64,000 nt of DNA from Clonostachys chloroleuca (lineage: Eukaryota; Ascomycota; Sordariomycetes; Hypocreales; Bionectriaceae). A program made the position numbers and the translations under genes. The stretch lies in NCBI GenBank assembly GCA_037952775.1, contig JBANAY010000004.1:2604001-2668000 (forward strand), given 5' to 3'. Under the pieces are notes generated by a model. That model ran no database searches. It worked only from the letters and a program-made list of their open reading frames with translations, and was not told where the DNA came from. Positions 9,742 through 21,198 of this stretch are shown here, piece by piece (position 1 is the stretch's first letter; the number at the start of each line of letters is the position of its first letter).

Positions 9742-11284
9742 ATGGCAACGGCCGCCGCGGATGCCCGGGTCCCCAATGGCGATACTGCCGTGGACCAACA
9801 GCCCGGCAAGCCTCGGCTGACGACCTCGACCGACGAGATCAACAACACCATCATCCGGCCCGGCAGCGTCAAGATAAACGTCAAGGGCGCCTTCATCGTC
9901 GACCCCGATACCGCCACGCCCGCCCTCAGCAATGGCGGCCGCCACAGCCCAACACATCACGAGACGAGCGACATCCGCTTACCGAACCACACAGCCGTAG
10001 TCAGCCACATTGCCATTGATGTATGTTGGTTGACAGATTGTGTCAAAGTTCCAGAGGAATAACGAGCTTACTGACAATGCGCCGGCGCAAAATAGATTGG
10101 TGGCTCGCTGATCAAGCTAGTATACTTCTCGCGCGAGGTCGATTCCACCGATGCCGGCGGCCGCCTCAACTTCCAAAACTTCGAGACCGACAGGATCGAC
10201 GACTGCGTCGAGTTCATGAAGCACCTGCGCGACACCGAGCTCATGGGCAACGGATCGCATCCGGGGGAGCTGTGTGTCATGGCCACGGGAGGCGGGGCGT
10301 ACAAGTTCTACGACAAGATTCGCGAGGCACTTGGTGTAGATGTGCTGCGCGAGGAGGAGATGGAATGCTTGATGATAGGTAGGGTCACAATGTTTATGAC
10401 TGAAGAGCCGGACACTGACCAGCCCTCCCATCAGGCCTCGATTTCTTCATCACCGAGATACCCCGCGAAGTCTTCACCTACTCCGACACCGACCCAATGC
10501 ACTTCGTCCCGCCCCGAGAGGACATATACCCTTACCTTCTCGTCAACATCGGCTCCGGCGTCTCCATGCTCAAGGTCACAGGCCCGCGGTCCTTCCAGCG
10601 TGTCGGCGGCACCTCGCTCGGCGGCGGCACCCTCTGGGGCCTGCTCTCCCTGCTGACCGGCGCGCGGTCCTTCGACGACATGCTCGCCCAGGCGGAGCAC
10701 GGAGACAACACAAACGTCGACATGCTCGTCGGCGACATCTACGGCGGCGACTACGGCAAGATCGGCCTCAAGAGCACCACCATCGCCTCGTCCTTCGGCA
10801 AGGTCTTCCGCATGAAGCGCGAGGCAGAGGCCGAGGCCGAAGACCTCGGTCCCGCCCGCCGCGACCCCCCCGCCAAGGACGGCCTGCAGCACCACCACTC
10901 CTCCTCGGGCTCGCAGTACATCCCCTCCAACGCCCCCTTCACCGGCCCGGACATCTCCCGCTCCCTCCTGTACGCCATCTCCAACAACATCGGCCAGATC
11001 GCCTACCTCCAGTCCCAGATCCACAACCTCTCCAACATCTACTTTGGCGGCTCCTCATCCGCGGCCACCGCCAGACCATGAACACCCTCAGCTACGCCAT
11101 CAAGTTCTGGAGTAAAGGCGAGAAGCAGGCCTACTTCCTCCGCCACGAGGGCTACCTCGGGAGCGTCGGCGCCTTCCTCAAGAGGCAGCCCAGGAACTGG
11201 GGCCGCAGGGGCAGCCTCGAGAACATGCAGGAGATGAGGAGGGCGGCCGTGAGGGCACAAGCACAAGCACAAGCTTCGTCGTGA
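9742..11284 (+). CDS. Pantothenate kinase (eukaryotic PanK), reading frame broken near the 3' end
   Basis: Pantothenate kinase phosphorylates pantothenate, the first step of CoA synthesis. Exons 9742-10020, 10096-10378 and 10435-11284, phases 0 and 1. Eukaryotic PanK motifs are clear: [16 protein letters not shown] (ATP-binding strand and turn across intron 1), [56 protein letters not shown] and [11 protein letters not shown]. Frame is lost at about 11052-11057: after [10 protein letters not shown] the frame reads to a stop at 11079-11081, while the next frame carries [15 protein letters not shown] and [20 protein letters not shown], the normal PanK C-terminus, ending at 11284. One missing base (CTCCTCATCC where CTCCTTCATCC would be in frame) explains it. 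With that base the protein would be about 470 residues. It is either a sequencing error or a truncated gene. An in-frame upstream extension starts only with TTG, so ATG 9742 is chosen. Confidence 0.85.
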
Positions 11285-11928
11285 AAGAATTACAATTTAT
11301 ACAGCTCAGAGGGGCGAGTGGCGTAGACACCCCCTTTTCTCTCTCTCTGAGGTAATACAAAATCAAGAACAGAAGGATAAAACTATGTCACTGCGGGACA
11401 CAGGACACATGGGCAGGCAAAATAAGAAGAAATGCTGATAAATCAACATCTTTATGATTAGTTTGCATATTTTTTTCTTGTTTATTACTTCATGAGCGAA
11501 TTGTATTATTACTTCCCAAGGAGTGGTTTGATAACAAACCCCTATAGTCCATCTTATACTAATCGAATGATTATCACCAATGAGCTCTCCGTTCTTTTGT
11601 AGCCGCTTCGAATCAAGGCACAACCTCTTTAGAGCATAAGACCTTTTTACGTGTCATTTTTTATATCACATACTTGGTCACCTCAACTAGATAAAGCCAT
11701 GATACCAGACGTTCCCATGTTAGTGCTACTATTCCAGGAGGAACTGAAGGAATTCGAATGGGCATATGCCTTCTTGTCATGTACGACACAGTAACCATTA
11801 TGGCCAAGCCCATTCACGCAATGTTACAAAACGGGGGGATAACTTTTCTCGAATTGTCAGTTAAAATATGACTATTTTTATTCTCCCGAACCAGAAGCTG
11901 GGCACACTGCGCTACCAGATTTGCCCTG
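11285..11928. other. Convergent intergenic region
   Basis: AT-rich 3' flanks of two genes that converge here (pantothenate kinase, plus; unrecognised protein, minus). No gene or repeat is visible. Confidence 0.4.
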
Positions 11929-12849
11929 CTAAATCATCCCGATTTGCTCTGCTAAATTACCCTGAGTGGATGCAACACGAACCCAGTCAATTGACTCCGG
12001 CCTGGGCTGAGGCTCCTTGGGATTCTTGCAAACAGCCTGCGTATCAGCCCGTGCAGATGACCTAGAAAGGGAAATCGCATCGTTTTCCTCGGCTGGCTTG
12101 GTAGGGGCTCGCAGATGTTGGCTGACGACGGCCCAGTTTGTTTGAAAAAGACGGCGGCGTTCCTCCACGGACTCAAGGAGCCGAAGACCGTGGCGTGAAG
12201 AGCTTGCATCTTCGCCCGCGTCGGAAGGGCAAGGGTGCCACTGGAAACTGGCCAGTTGCGGCTCCGAGGCCGGCCATTCGACGTAGGCCTGACTGCGCTG
12301 TGGCTGCTGTTGGGACTGATGCTCTTGTGGCTCGACGGCTTGGCGGTTGCGGGCGGGGCCTACTGGAGTTCCGTAATACTGACTCCCGAGAGCATCGAAA
12401 CGGGTGACCTGGGCCACAAAGCAGATGTGTCGGTGCGGTATTTCAAAGTGTTCTAGAGTATCCAGACTTATGACTGGAATTAGCCCGTTGGGTCCGCATT
12501 CGGGGTTGAAAGTGTGTTCGACCCAGATTCGCTCCCCGCGATGATGTGTAACCTGTCTGCGCGATGGGGACAAAGATCTGGCCAGCCCGCTGCAGATAAT
12601 GACGCCGTGGGCATCTTCTGGGGTCGGAAATGAGTTGAGCTCGTCGCATCTGACGACTAGGGAGGGATCTGTGGTGATCCACACCTTGTTCTCATCTGTC
12701 GAATTGACCTGTCGTAGAACAAGCGAGGCACGCTGGTCGCTCCAGTGGCGCTGAGGGGAGTGGAAGAAAACTCGGCCAGATCCAGAGCCCTCCGCATACG
12801 TGTATTTCCATACAGCCCCTTGAGGGTTATATTGAACTTCTGGCATCAT
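11929..12849 (-). CDS. Unrecognised protein, about 306 residues
   Basis: A single uninterrupted frame from ATG 12849 (MMPEVQYNPQGAVWKYTY) to TAG at 11929-11931. I do not recognise a family. The N-terminal half looks folded: alternating strands with aromatic residues (VWKYTY, GRVFFHS, KVWITTD, HHRGERIWVEHTF, HICFVAQVTRF) and three cysteines. The C-terminal half is Gln/Ser/Pro-rich and probably disordered, with a charged helix around VEERRRLFQTNWAVVSQHL. No signal peptide or membrane helix is seen. An in-frame upstream extension to 12909 is His/Thr-rich, formed by a CA/GT microsatellite, and is less likely. The real gene may have a further 3' exon. Confidence that it is a gene rests on its length and the balanced composition. 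Confidence 0.6.
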   Translation of the reverse strand: MMPEVQYNPQGAVWKYTYAEGSGSGRVFFHSPQRHWSDQRASLVLRQVNSTDENKVWITTDPSLVVRCDELNSFPTPEDAHGVIICSGLARSLSPSRRQVTHHRGERIWVEHTFNPECGPNGLIPVISLDTLEHFEIPHRHICFVAQVTRFDALGSQYYGTPVGPARNRQAVEPQEHQSQQQPQRSQAYVEWPASEPQLASFQWHPCPSDAGEDASSSRHGLRLLESVEERRRLFQTNWAVVSQHLRAPTKPAEENDAISLSRSSARADTQAVCKNPKEPQPRPESIDWVRVASTQGNLAEQIGMI

Positions 12850-13993
12850 CGCTGTGTGGGTGTGTGTGTGGCGTGGGTGAACTGGTCGATGGGGAGGCAG
12901 CTTGTACACAAGAGAAGAGAACGAACAAATATCGGCAAGTCTCCTCCTTCCCCTCCTTGATACTTATCAATTGAACATACCTCGTTGGCCAACGGCTTGG
13001 GCTTGAGATGCAGTGCAATGCACAGACGCCACCAGTCAGCCCGCCATGACACAGGATAAGTCCTTTATATGGTGGGCCGATGTGACTACTTGCCATGCCC
13101 ATTGATCAAGTTGCCATCGCTCTGAGACATTTCGGCCGCCTGGCTGCCTGTCATCTCCCAGAAAGAAGCCCAATGCGCATCGACCGATTTCAGTGATCGC
13201 CCCGGTCCAAAGCCCCCTTAGTCTACTTTGGTCCTCTCGACACGAACTATCAATGCATGCTGCGGCTGGCATCCTTGAGAGTAAGGTTGGTCGGGTCTCC
13301 GTGCGTATGGGGTGTTTGCAGGACGCTGCACCTTGCTTTTTCCGCGTCCCGGCCTGGGGATGGTAGCTAGGAGGTTACCGCATTCATTACGACCTAGAGA
13401 CAGCTCCGGGTAACAGAATCTTGGCCGCAATGGGGGAGTTGCTGTATCCCAGTGGCATGCATCCCAAGCGTGCCGACGTCTAGTTTTGATTGGAGCAAGA
13501 AGAGAAAATATTTCCAAAAGCAAGAAGCGGCAAAAAAGAAAGGAAGGGTCACGGAAGGGCGGCCCTACTTAGGTAGTACATGCTCGGGCGCAAGAGAGAC
13601 ACATGCCGCACATGTATGTAGTTCAGAGAGGGGAACGGGACTTATGCGTGGCAACCGTATTATCACACCGGTGAGATGGTAATCCTACTGGTGATCCATG
13701 TGATTGGCAGGAGAGGAGAAGCCTTGCATTGCAATCTACTGGCTGAGAGCGCTGCCCACTGAGGACTGCTTCAGCTGCCTCCCATGTCAGGTAGTGTCAG
13801 ACTCAAGCCTGCAGTCTGCACAGTGAGGTGGGTGTTTTGGCCAAGATCAGCCTTGGCCAGGTCTAGATAGATTGAAATACCAAGATGCAAGAGGCGGGGA
13901 AGAGCTGCAGGCCGATCCAGTAGTAGCTGCATGCATGTAGTGTACAAAGTGGTGAGGGTGGTGTCAGATCCCATGTAACGGGGCATTGTTCTG
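12850..13993. other. Intergenic, upstream of unrecognised gene and downstream of AIM11
   Basis: No coding region supported. A short GT-rich microsatellite lies at about 12850-12875. Confidence 0.35.
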
Positions 13994-14575
13994 TCATTGC
14001 CGGCCACCATTCTCCGCCGGGGGTTCTCCTGTAGCCTCATTCTCTGGTTTCTTGAGGCGAATTTTGTCCATGAGGTTTTCCATCATCTTCTCCATTTCGC
14101 GCTCTGCCTCTTTCTCATCCTCGGCGCTTATATTGCTTGGTCTGCGCATTGCAGTTCGAGTGCGCTGTCTCAAGTCCTCGATAGAAGATAAATCAAAAGC
14201 CCAAGAGATGCCGCCAACCAGCATTACCCCGAAGCTCATTACATTGAGTGTGGCAAGTCCCAATGCTTGCACAGCCAACAACTGCCTGTCTGAAGCATCA
14301 AAGTTGGGAGGGCTGCGATTCGACGTGTAAAAAGACGGGAATATGGCTAATCTTCTCCGCACAACAGAGCGTCTAGCGATGGCAATTGATGTAGCGAGGA
14401 AACCTGTTCCCGCAAGCAGGAGACCAAATTGTTTCGCCTGGCGCAGGTATGGTGAGGCTACTGGCCGTTCATCTTGGGATGGAGTGATGGGTTGTGGCAT
14501 GGCCAGGGGTGATGGTAGTGGTTGGGGGCCAGAGCGCCAATTAGGCAAGTCAACAGCAGGATTTCCAAATGCCAT
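13994..14575 (-). CDS. AIM11: Altered inheritance of mitochondria protein 11 (Aim11)
   Basis: An intronless frame of 193 residues. A proline-rich N-terminus leads into YLRQAKQFGLLLAGTGFLAT, then ARRSVVRRRLAIFPSFYTSN, the signature of fungal Aim11. Two membrane helices are visible: about residues 49-68 (FGLLLAGTGFLATSIAIA) and about 104-125 (ALGLATLNVMSFGVMLVGGI). The C-terminus is a charged coiled-coil-like helix (EDEKEAEREMEKMMENLMDK). Aim11 is a small fungal protein, expected in the mitochondrial membrane, whose loss alters mitochondrial genome inheritance in yeast; its molecular role is unknown. The stop is followed by a GT-rich 3' flank. It is divergent from the downstream oxygenase gene, sharing a 1-kb intergenic region. 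Confidence 0.82.
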   Translation of the reverse strand: MAFGNPAVDLPNWRSGPQPLPSPLAMPQPITPSQDERPVASPYLRQAKQFGLLLAGTGFLATSIAIARRSVVRRRLAIFPSFYTSNRSPPNFDASDRQLLAVQALGLATLNVMSFGVMLVGGISWAFDLSSIEDLRQRTRTAMRRPSNISAEDEKEAEREMEKMMENLMDKIRLKKPENEATGEPPAENGGRQ

Positions 14576-15638
14576 CCATCAAATCTTTCCTCAACAGCGA
14601 GGGAAGAAGGATTCTCAGCTTTAACAGGATGAAGACATGGATGGTTGGGCAACATGAAAAAGAGGATGTGCAGCCAAGCGAAAATCAGCACCCCGGCAGT
14701 ATCTCGGGCCATCACGTAAGCACTCCTCCGTGGTACCTGGTACCTCTAGTGGATAGGCCGTTGCACCTGGGGAAGGTACCTCGAAGCCACCTTCCTTGAA
14801 CCTCTCATCAAGGTATCAGTACTTTCTCCCTGCCACGCTCTGCATCTCTTACAAATCTACCTAGGTAGCTACCTACCATTTCATTACTGCTTGAGGCTAA
14901 CCCTCCTCAACTACCTTGCGGCAAGGGAAGGCACTACGAGTTCCCTGAGAAAGTGCGGAGTGTGCCTGGTGCGGTTGCACTAAACCTCCATGGGTGCCCT
15001 ATAGTCTGTAAGTGGGTGTACAAATAATGCATTAACTAAGACTATCCAGCATCACCTTGCGAGCCTCAAACCTCCTACACTCCTACACCCATTCATTCAT
15101 AGCCCAGCCAACAGCTTCACCAACTCCCTCATTGTTAACTGTTATCTCATACTCTGCATCTTTCTCTTTATCCTCTAGCGCGCTCCTTGCCGAATTTCTA
15201 GCTTCCAGCCCACACAATCGCTTTCATTGCTGGGCTCTTGATACGACAGGCCGGCCGCTGATCTTGCGTCAGCATCACAAAAGCAACGTTTCTACCTTTC
15301 TACACAATTGACTATTCCCATTCCAACCTTTCGTGCAGATTTAGACGCAGCCAGTGTCTCAGTGTGAACAGTACTTCAAGCTCTCTCTTCTGCCCGGGAC
15401 TACTCGGTAGACACTTGGGATCGTGGCAACACGCACATCACCCTCCACCCATCACTTCTTGAGCGGGGCTCATCGCATTGATATCCATTTCTACGCCGCC
15501 AGTATCATTCTGCAAAGCCGGAACCAACCTATAGACTGGAAGTCTCATTTACCTAATCTGGTGAGGCTCAGTCTCAGCTGAAAGCATATCGGAACCCAAA
15601 ATCACACCCTGGTTGCCTCTCGCCCATCGTTCCAAGAT
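14576..15638. other. Divergent promoter region, AIM11 / oxygenase
   Basis: No gene seen. It contains CCTACCTA/GGTACC-type short repeats at about 14730-14880, common in filamentous-fungal intergenic DNA, and a pyrimidine-rich stretch before the oxygenase start. Confidence 0.4.
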
Positions 15639-16733
15639 ATGGCTAAACCCAAGAAAGCGTCCAAGCCCTCCAAGGAGGCCGCGGCACCAGCAAGCAGCCA
15701 GCCAGCCCTCTCCGTGTCTTGGCCTGCCTTCAAGCCCGAATTGCCCGTGGTGGACTTGGACATCCAACTCCACCCAGCCACACCCAAAATCGCACTCATC
15801 TCGTCCTTCTTCCCCCGGTCCCTGTGTCGGGAATACGTTACTTTTCTCAAAACCCTGCCTTTACAAACGACACCTTCGCGCCCCAAGCGTGGCGAGGCTG
15901 TGCGCGTCAATGATCGCTTCCAGATAGACGATCCCATCCTCGCCGCCCGGCTGTGGGAAAGCACGGGGCTGCGAGAGGCCATCTTGGAAAACCAGGATCT
16001 TAAACACCTCTGGTGAGTGGTGCTATGCATCCTCTCAAATCTCACCCCTGCACGTTCAACAGAGACCTCCCCCCGTCTTTGGGCAGATTATCTATTCACC
16101 ACTCGTCAGCCAGCCTGTTCCTTTACTCACTTTTTCGATACTAATGCAAGATTTACCTGCAGGGGCGGCGAACCAGTTGGTCTGAATCCCAACATACGTG
16201 TATACCGCTATACCAAGGGTCAATATTTCGATTGTCACTGTACGGATTCCCCATGAATGCCACATGTAGCATGTCCCGCATCATATTCCAATACTTTACT
16301 CGCAAGTATTCTAACACAGCCAAAAATGGTTGGCAGATGACGACTCCAACACCCTGATTCTTCCCTCCCAGCCGCCTATCCCAGTCAAGACGACCTGGAC
16401 CTGCCTGCTCTACCTGACCTCTTCCGTCGAAGGTTGTGTAGGTGGGGAGACCGTCTTCCACCCCCATGATAGGAAATTGGCCGCTGAAGAGATTGCGGTA
16501 CCGCTCGAGACTGGCGCCCTGTTGTTACACAAGCATGGTAGTGATTGTCTATTGGTGAGTTGTCATCAGTTCCATTGGCTGTTCTCTCTTTTCTCGCACT
16601 CGGCCACGTAGGTTTTGGGATTCTCTATGTTTTTATTTGCTAACTAATGGTACCTTTCTTGCAGCATGAGGGCCGAGAAGTGCTCGATGGAGAGAAATGG
16701 ATACTCCGCACTGACCTTTGCATCAAACGATGA
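15639..16733 (+). CDS. 2-oxoglutarate-Fe(II) oxygenase, prolyl 4-hydroxylase-like
   Basis: A 245-residue dioxygenase in four exons: 15639-16012, 16163-16239, 16337-16554 and 16665-16733, all phases agreeing (2, 1, 0). The N-terminus is Lys/Ala/Ser-rich. The catalytic core shows the iron ligands His-x-Asp in FDCHYDDS, formed across intron 2. It continues with TTWTCLLYLTSSVEGCVGGETVFHP, the distal histidine in LLHEGREVLDGEKWILRTDL (across intron 3), and the arginine that would bind 2-oxoglutarate in the same segment. The predicted reaction is hydroxylation coupled to decarboxylation of 2-oxoglutarate. The substrate is unknown: fungal relatives are annotated as prolyl 4-hydroxylase alpha-subunit-like or general oxidoreductases. 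No signal peptide is seen, so a cytosolic or nuclear enzyme is likely rather than an ER collagen-type enzyme. It converges on the RdRP gene with 233 bases between stop codons. Confidence 0.85.
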
Positions 16734-16966
16734 CTTCATCATGCTGCAACAATGCACTAGATATTGGCCTCCCTGGGCAAGTCTCCTCAAGTCCTCAGCG
16801 TATGCAGTGTGCTATCAACGCCTGCCAATCACATATGGCTGATTGCCACACTGCCGTCCCTTTCAGAAAGGATGGCCGCCGCAGTCAGCTTGATTAGTCT
16901 CGAAATATACAGTACTTCAACAAAATCCATACCACTTTGGTCTCTTCCTGAACCATTATAGCAGCC

Positions 16967-19900
16967 TCAAGCGCACATTCTGATTAACCGATCTTCCGCG
17001 GCCTCCTCGTCACTTTCATCGTCCAATTCAATGAGGACGCCCTGATTCAGCTCGGGCTGTCTCTGTACAACAGCCTCATCCCCTGACTCACTTGCGAAAT
17101 TGGCAGCGCCATCAACTACAACGGTCGCACTGACTGGAGGAGGTGAGCTTTGGGTATTCGGCTCCTCCCCCAAAGTGAGAGCCGCTGTTTGCACCCCTAG
17201 TGCTGCCATTGACGCACTTGATAGCAAATCTTCATCCGAGGCGATGGCATGTGATGAGTTGTGTGTATTTAGCCCATCAGGTTCAGTAATCATTACACCC
17301 TCGTTATCTGAGGAAGAGGCAGATGTGGATGTGGATTCAGGGTGGTGACGTGTTTCATCAGGTCTGTCCGAACCCGAGTTGCTGCTGGAGTCTTCTCCTC
17401 CAAGGCCTGGAATAAGTACCTCTGTCTCCGTAATGATATTGCCTAGCTGGTCCTTTTCATAAATGCTCGCTTTATTCGAATCATCGCCCGACTTTGTCTG
17501 TGCCCCGAGGCTGTTCTGGTGCTCTTTCTTCAGCTTTGATGCCGCGAGAACAGAGTCGTTCGAGCCGTGCGTGTTCTCCCCTTTAGCAATTCGAATCATG
17601 TTCCAATGGAAGATCCATGGGAATGTGATCAATGGCATGCTTTGGGTGCGCTCCTCCCCAGAGCTATCCTCCGATGCCTCAGGTAATGATAGAGCAGTCT
17701 TGACTTGATCCTCTGTTACCTTATACATGGCGGCAACGAATGGGTCTATTTTATCCACGCTATCTCCCCCAGCTTTCTGGTAACAAATCTCTCTGAATCT
17801 TTGCTTGAGAGTTTTGTACTCTTTCCCCAAGACCTCCTGCATCTTGTAGTCGCTGCCGATAGCAGGTTTCGACATGGCAAAGCCAGTCCATAGCTCAAAT
17901 TCTGTCTTGATATTATGTTGGGTGAGCAGTCGACGCATCGATATATCGTATTCCTTTTTGACATCTGCAACTGTTCGAAGAATGTCGTCGCTGAGCTCGA
18001 ATTTCTTCGTAATTCTCTCATCAAAATTGTTCGCCCAGTTGGGTGTAAACTCAACCGATTGACGGCTTACTTTGTCATAGATGACACCCAACGCCTTCTT
18101 CGACTGATAAGAACCTTTTTTCTTTTCCATAAAATGGGGCCATCCCTTGGGCTGCAACCTGGGGTTCCAAATGACCGGCTCACCAGTCTTGGGGAAATCA
18201 ACGGCCTGCGAATGCAGGGAAGCAAGCTCGAGGCAGATGGGCGATCTCGGGCCCTCTGCGGCGTGGTCCGCAAGCGCAAGATGTGAGGTGGCGACCAATC
18301 CCAGTACATCACTCTTCATGTAGGATACGAAGAAGTCTCTCAGATGGTCTACCGTGACTCCGCTTTCTACTTCTTTTGCCTTCACCCCCGAATAGTTCAT
18401 GGGTGGGTGGTTCCACTCACTGGGGATCATATTTTGATCCCAAATGACAAAGAAATCGTCACCGTCGAGGTCACCACCGGACAGCATATTGGGGACCGGC
18501 CGATCTCCACCGCGAGGGAAGACGACAACGTCCTTGAGGTGATGCAAGCTGGGCTCGTCGACTGCCTGTACGACTCGGATATCCCCCGGGTGAAGTGATG
18601 GATTGCGACCCACAATACAAATACCCTCCACGATCTTTGTCTTTTTTTTGTTTGCCGTATCGGAGAGTTGCAGAAATATTTGAGGGAGCTTGTTCTCATC
18701 TTTGTCTTGAGAGCCTTCAGTTGTGGAGTCGTGGCCCCTCAATGACCCTGTCTCATCCATACAGCCAAGAACAAAAGCACTCTCCTCTACCTCGATCCTA
18801 GCCTTCTCTTTCAAAAGTTTCAGTGACCAGGATCTCCAAAGCTCAAGAATCGTTGTAACGAATGGTTCTCTCGTGGTTTCATTCTTGAATTCTGCCTCGA
18901 GCAACTCGGCGATGGTCAAGGTGGTTTGGTTCTCGTCTACGTGCTGGCTCAACATGCTGATGGCATCATTCGTATTCACCATCGCGGCTTCGAATCTTGC
19001 AAGTTGGCGATTTAGCAAGTTGAGGAAAACGTGCTTCGGGACACCCAGGTTCTCAAGGATTGTGATTGTTTGTCGGTTGAGGGTGGCTGTAGCAGGCTTT
19101 GCACTGCGGATAATCTCCAATTTGTTGTATCTGGACTCGAACTTTCTCTGAGACTCCCGAATATGAACATTGATCCCATTTATTTCCGGGCACACCGTTA
19201 AAAGGCCCTTGCAACCACCCATGCGAAATTGAAAAGCAGTCGGCTCTTGGAACGCATCAAGCCTAAGCTCCTCAATTACTAGACTAGCAACAACGGGGGA
19301 CATTTTCCCGACGCCATCAGAGAAGCAATATCCGTTTTTCTCAACGTCTGGGATCTTTGTTATCTGAGGAGCGGCAATTCCTCTGATCTCTCTTGTCGTC
19401 GAAAGGCACTGCCCCAGTCTTGCTGCATACTTTGCCACTACTTTGATGTGGTCAAACTGGCCCATCCACGCTCGGATGTTATCGCACGATGTATGCTCTG
19501 TGGGACAGAAGAAATAGGCACCACATTCTCTCAGTTGAGAATTTCCAAAAGCGAGAAATTCGTAATGGCGATCTCCTATCTGAATGCCGTGATAAAGGGC
19601 TCTCATGATACGATTGTAAATGGCATCATTTTGTGGCCTGTACATGCCAATCCTGGATTTTTCCGACTCTTCGATGAACTGGACACGAAGGAAACGGTCG
19701 TGTAGGTGATTGTACGCGCGAAGAACCCGGTTGGAGGTTTCGGCATTCGGGGTGCTGAAGCGAATCGTGGTTGGGGTGATAGAAGCCTTCCGAACAAGGG
19801 CACAATAATGGGGAAGCCTCAAGTTCGGATAGTAAGCATCTGCGTCGGTATTTTCGAACAAACTCATCGGATCCAGGAGCGGTTCTCCGTGATCCATAAT

Positions 19901-21198
19901 GTGTTCGAGCAGTTGCCTTGCTTTAATCGAGGCCATGCCCGCCAACTGAGTGAGAAACTCCAAAGCGATGGTATATTCGTTCAGAATGCCTCTTGAGACG
20001 CAAACTTCAAGTTGATACCGCACCTCAAATGGGAGATAGACATGATTCTTTGGGAAACTCAGCAACTCCGAGGTTGTAGTTCCAGACAACGAAGAGTTGT
20101 AATGATGATCCAGGTACGACCACATGTTCTCGCCGCCCGAAGTGACTTGAATCTCGCCAGAGTTGAAGACAACATTGGAATCAATGAGGGCCTGGTGAAG
20201 CTGGGCAAACAAAGCAACTCCCCGTCGATCTTCTTGTCTGCCAAGAACAATTCGGAACGTGGTCAATCTTCCAATTTCTAGAAATTCTCTATCCGCCACC
20301 TTGTTGGATAGGGCAACAGGGTATCGCAAAGGGGTCTGGATGTTCTCGGCCACATCAGTGGCGCGATTCCAAGAATCCAAACGACTCCAAATTCTTGCGC
20401 CATACGGGATACGTTCCGGTCCATCATCAGATTTCCAAAAATACTGAGGTGGCAAAGCCAAAGAGAAAGTCAAAGCACAATCTCCATTACTTGAATTGTT
20501 AAAAAAGACGTCTTTCATCTGCGCAGTGTCCATGAGAACTTTGTATTCTCTTAGACCTTGCCATGACTGGTCCTTTCCTGGGATTGAGAAATAGAGCTCA
20601 AGCCGTTTGGAGTTGGAGTTGAATTCGACCCGGAGATCACGAGAATGAAATCTTCCAGACTTGAAATGTCTGATCGATTGCATGCTTGTTCGGCTCACCA
20701 TGGTCCCAAAATCGAAGGACTTTGCGAAAAGCTTCAAAAACTGGGGGTACAGTGAGACTTGGTCCTTTGGCTTAGAAGGCCTCTGTTGATTTTCTGGGGC
20801 CACACTCATGCGTATGGTGACCCCGTCCGGGTGAGATCCCATGAAGTCATAGTGGTGAATAACTTTGGTGCCTGTTTGCCAGAAGGGAGCGTCTGGGGGC
20901 GGAGCAAACACGATCTTCCCTCTTGATTGATCATCATCAACCGTGATGAGAACAATCGTTCCCTCGGGAGAAAACCAGTCATGAATATGTTTGACTTCAG
21001 TTCCAGCGGGAAGCCCATCCAAGAAAATCCTGATCTGTGATTGCTTAGTCCACCAGCGATCGGAGGCATGATTGTTTCGGTTGGTCTGAGATGATGGGTG
21101 GGCTCGATAACGGGGATTTGGGGTTCGTCTTCCGTTCTTAGAAGTTCCGCTCGGGGGGTTTTCGGGGTATCGGGTCTTTCAAACCGGCGCGAAGCCAT
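16967..21198 (-). CDS. RNA-dependent RNA polymerase, silencing type (SAD-1/RRP-3-like)
   Basis: A cellular RdRP that makes double-stranded RNA from single-stranded templates for Dicer, as in quelling or meiotic silencing. One frame of 1,351 codons runs from ATG 21022 to 16967. Family motifs include FLAFGNSQLRECGAYFF, KNGYCFSDGVGKMSP, FQFRMGGCKGLL and the catalytic D-x-D-G-D in LSGGDLDGDDFFVIWD, near residue 850. An N-terminal RRM-like segment (IRIFLDGLPAGTEVKHIHDW) extends a few residues upstream of ATG 21022. That suggests the true start is upstream: an ATG at 21198 opens another frame (MASRRFERPDTPK), which could join by a small intron with donor GTTATC and acceptor CACAG, but the donor is weak. 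The C-terminal 150 residues are Ser/Asp/Glu-rich and disordered. Length and motifs resemble SAD-1/RRP-3 more than QDE-1. The exact paralogue is uncertain. Confidence 0.9.

Noticed and set aside
10431..11024. Minus-strand open frame opposite pantothenate kinase
   Set aside because: Shadow of a GC-rich exon: composition is Gly/Ala/Val/Glu-rich and the plus strand has clear PanK motifs.
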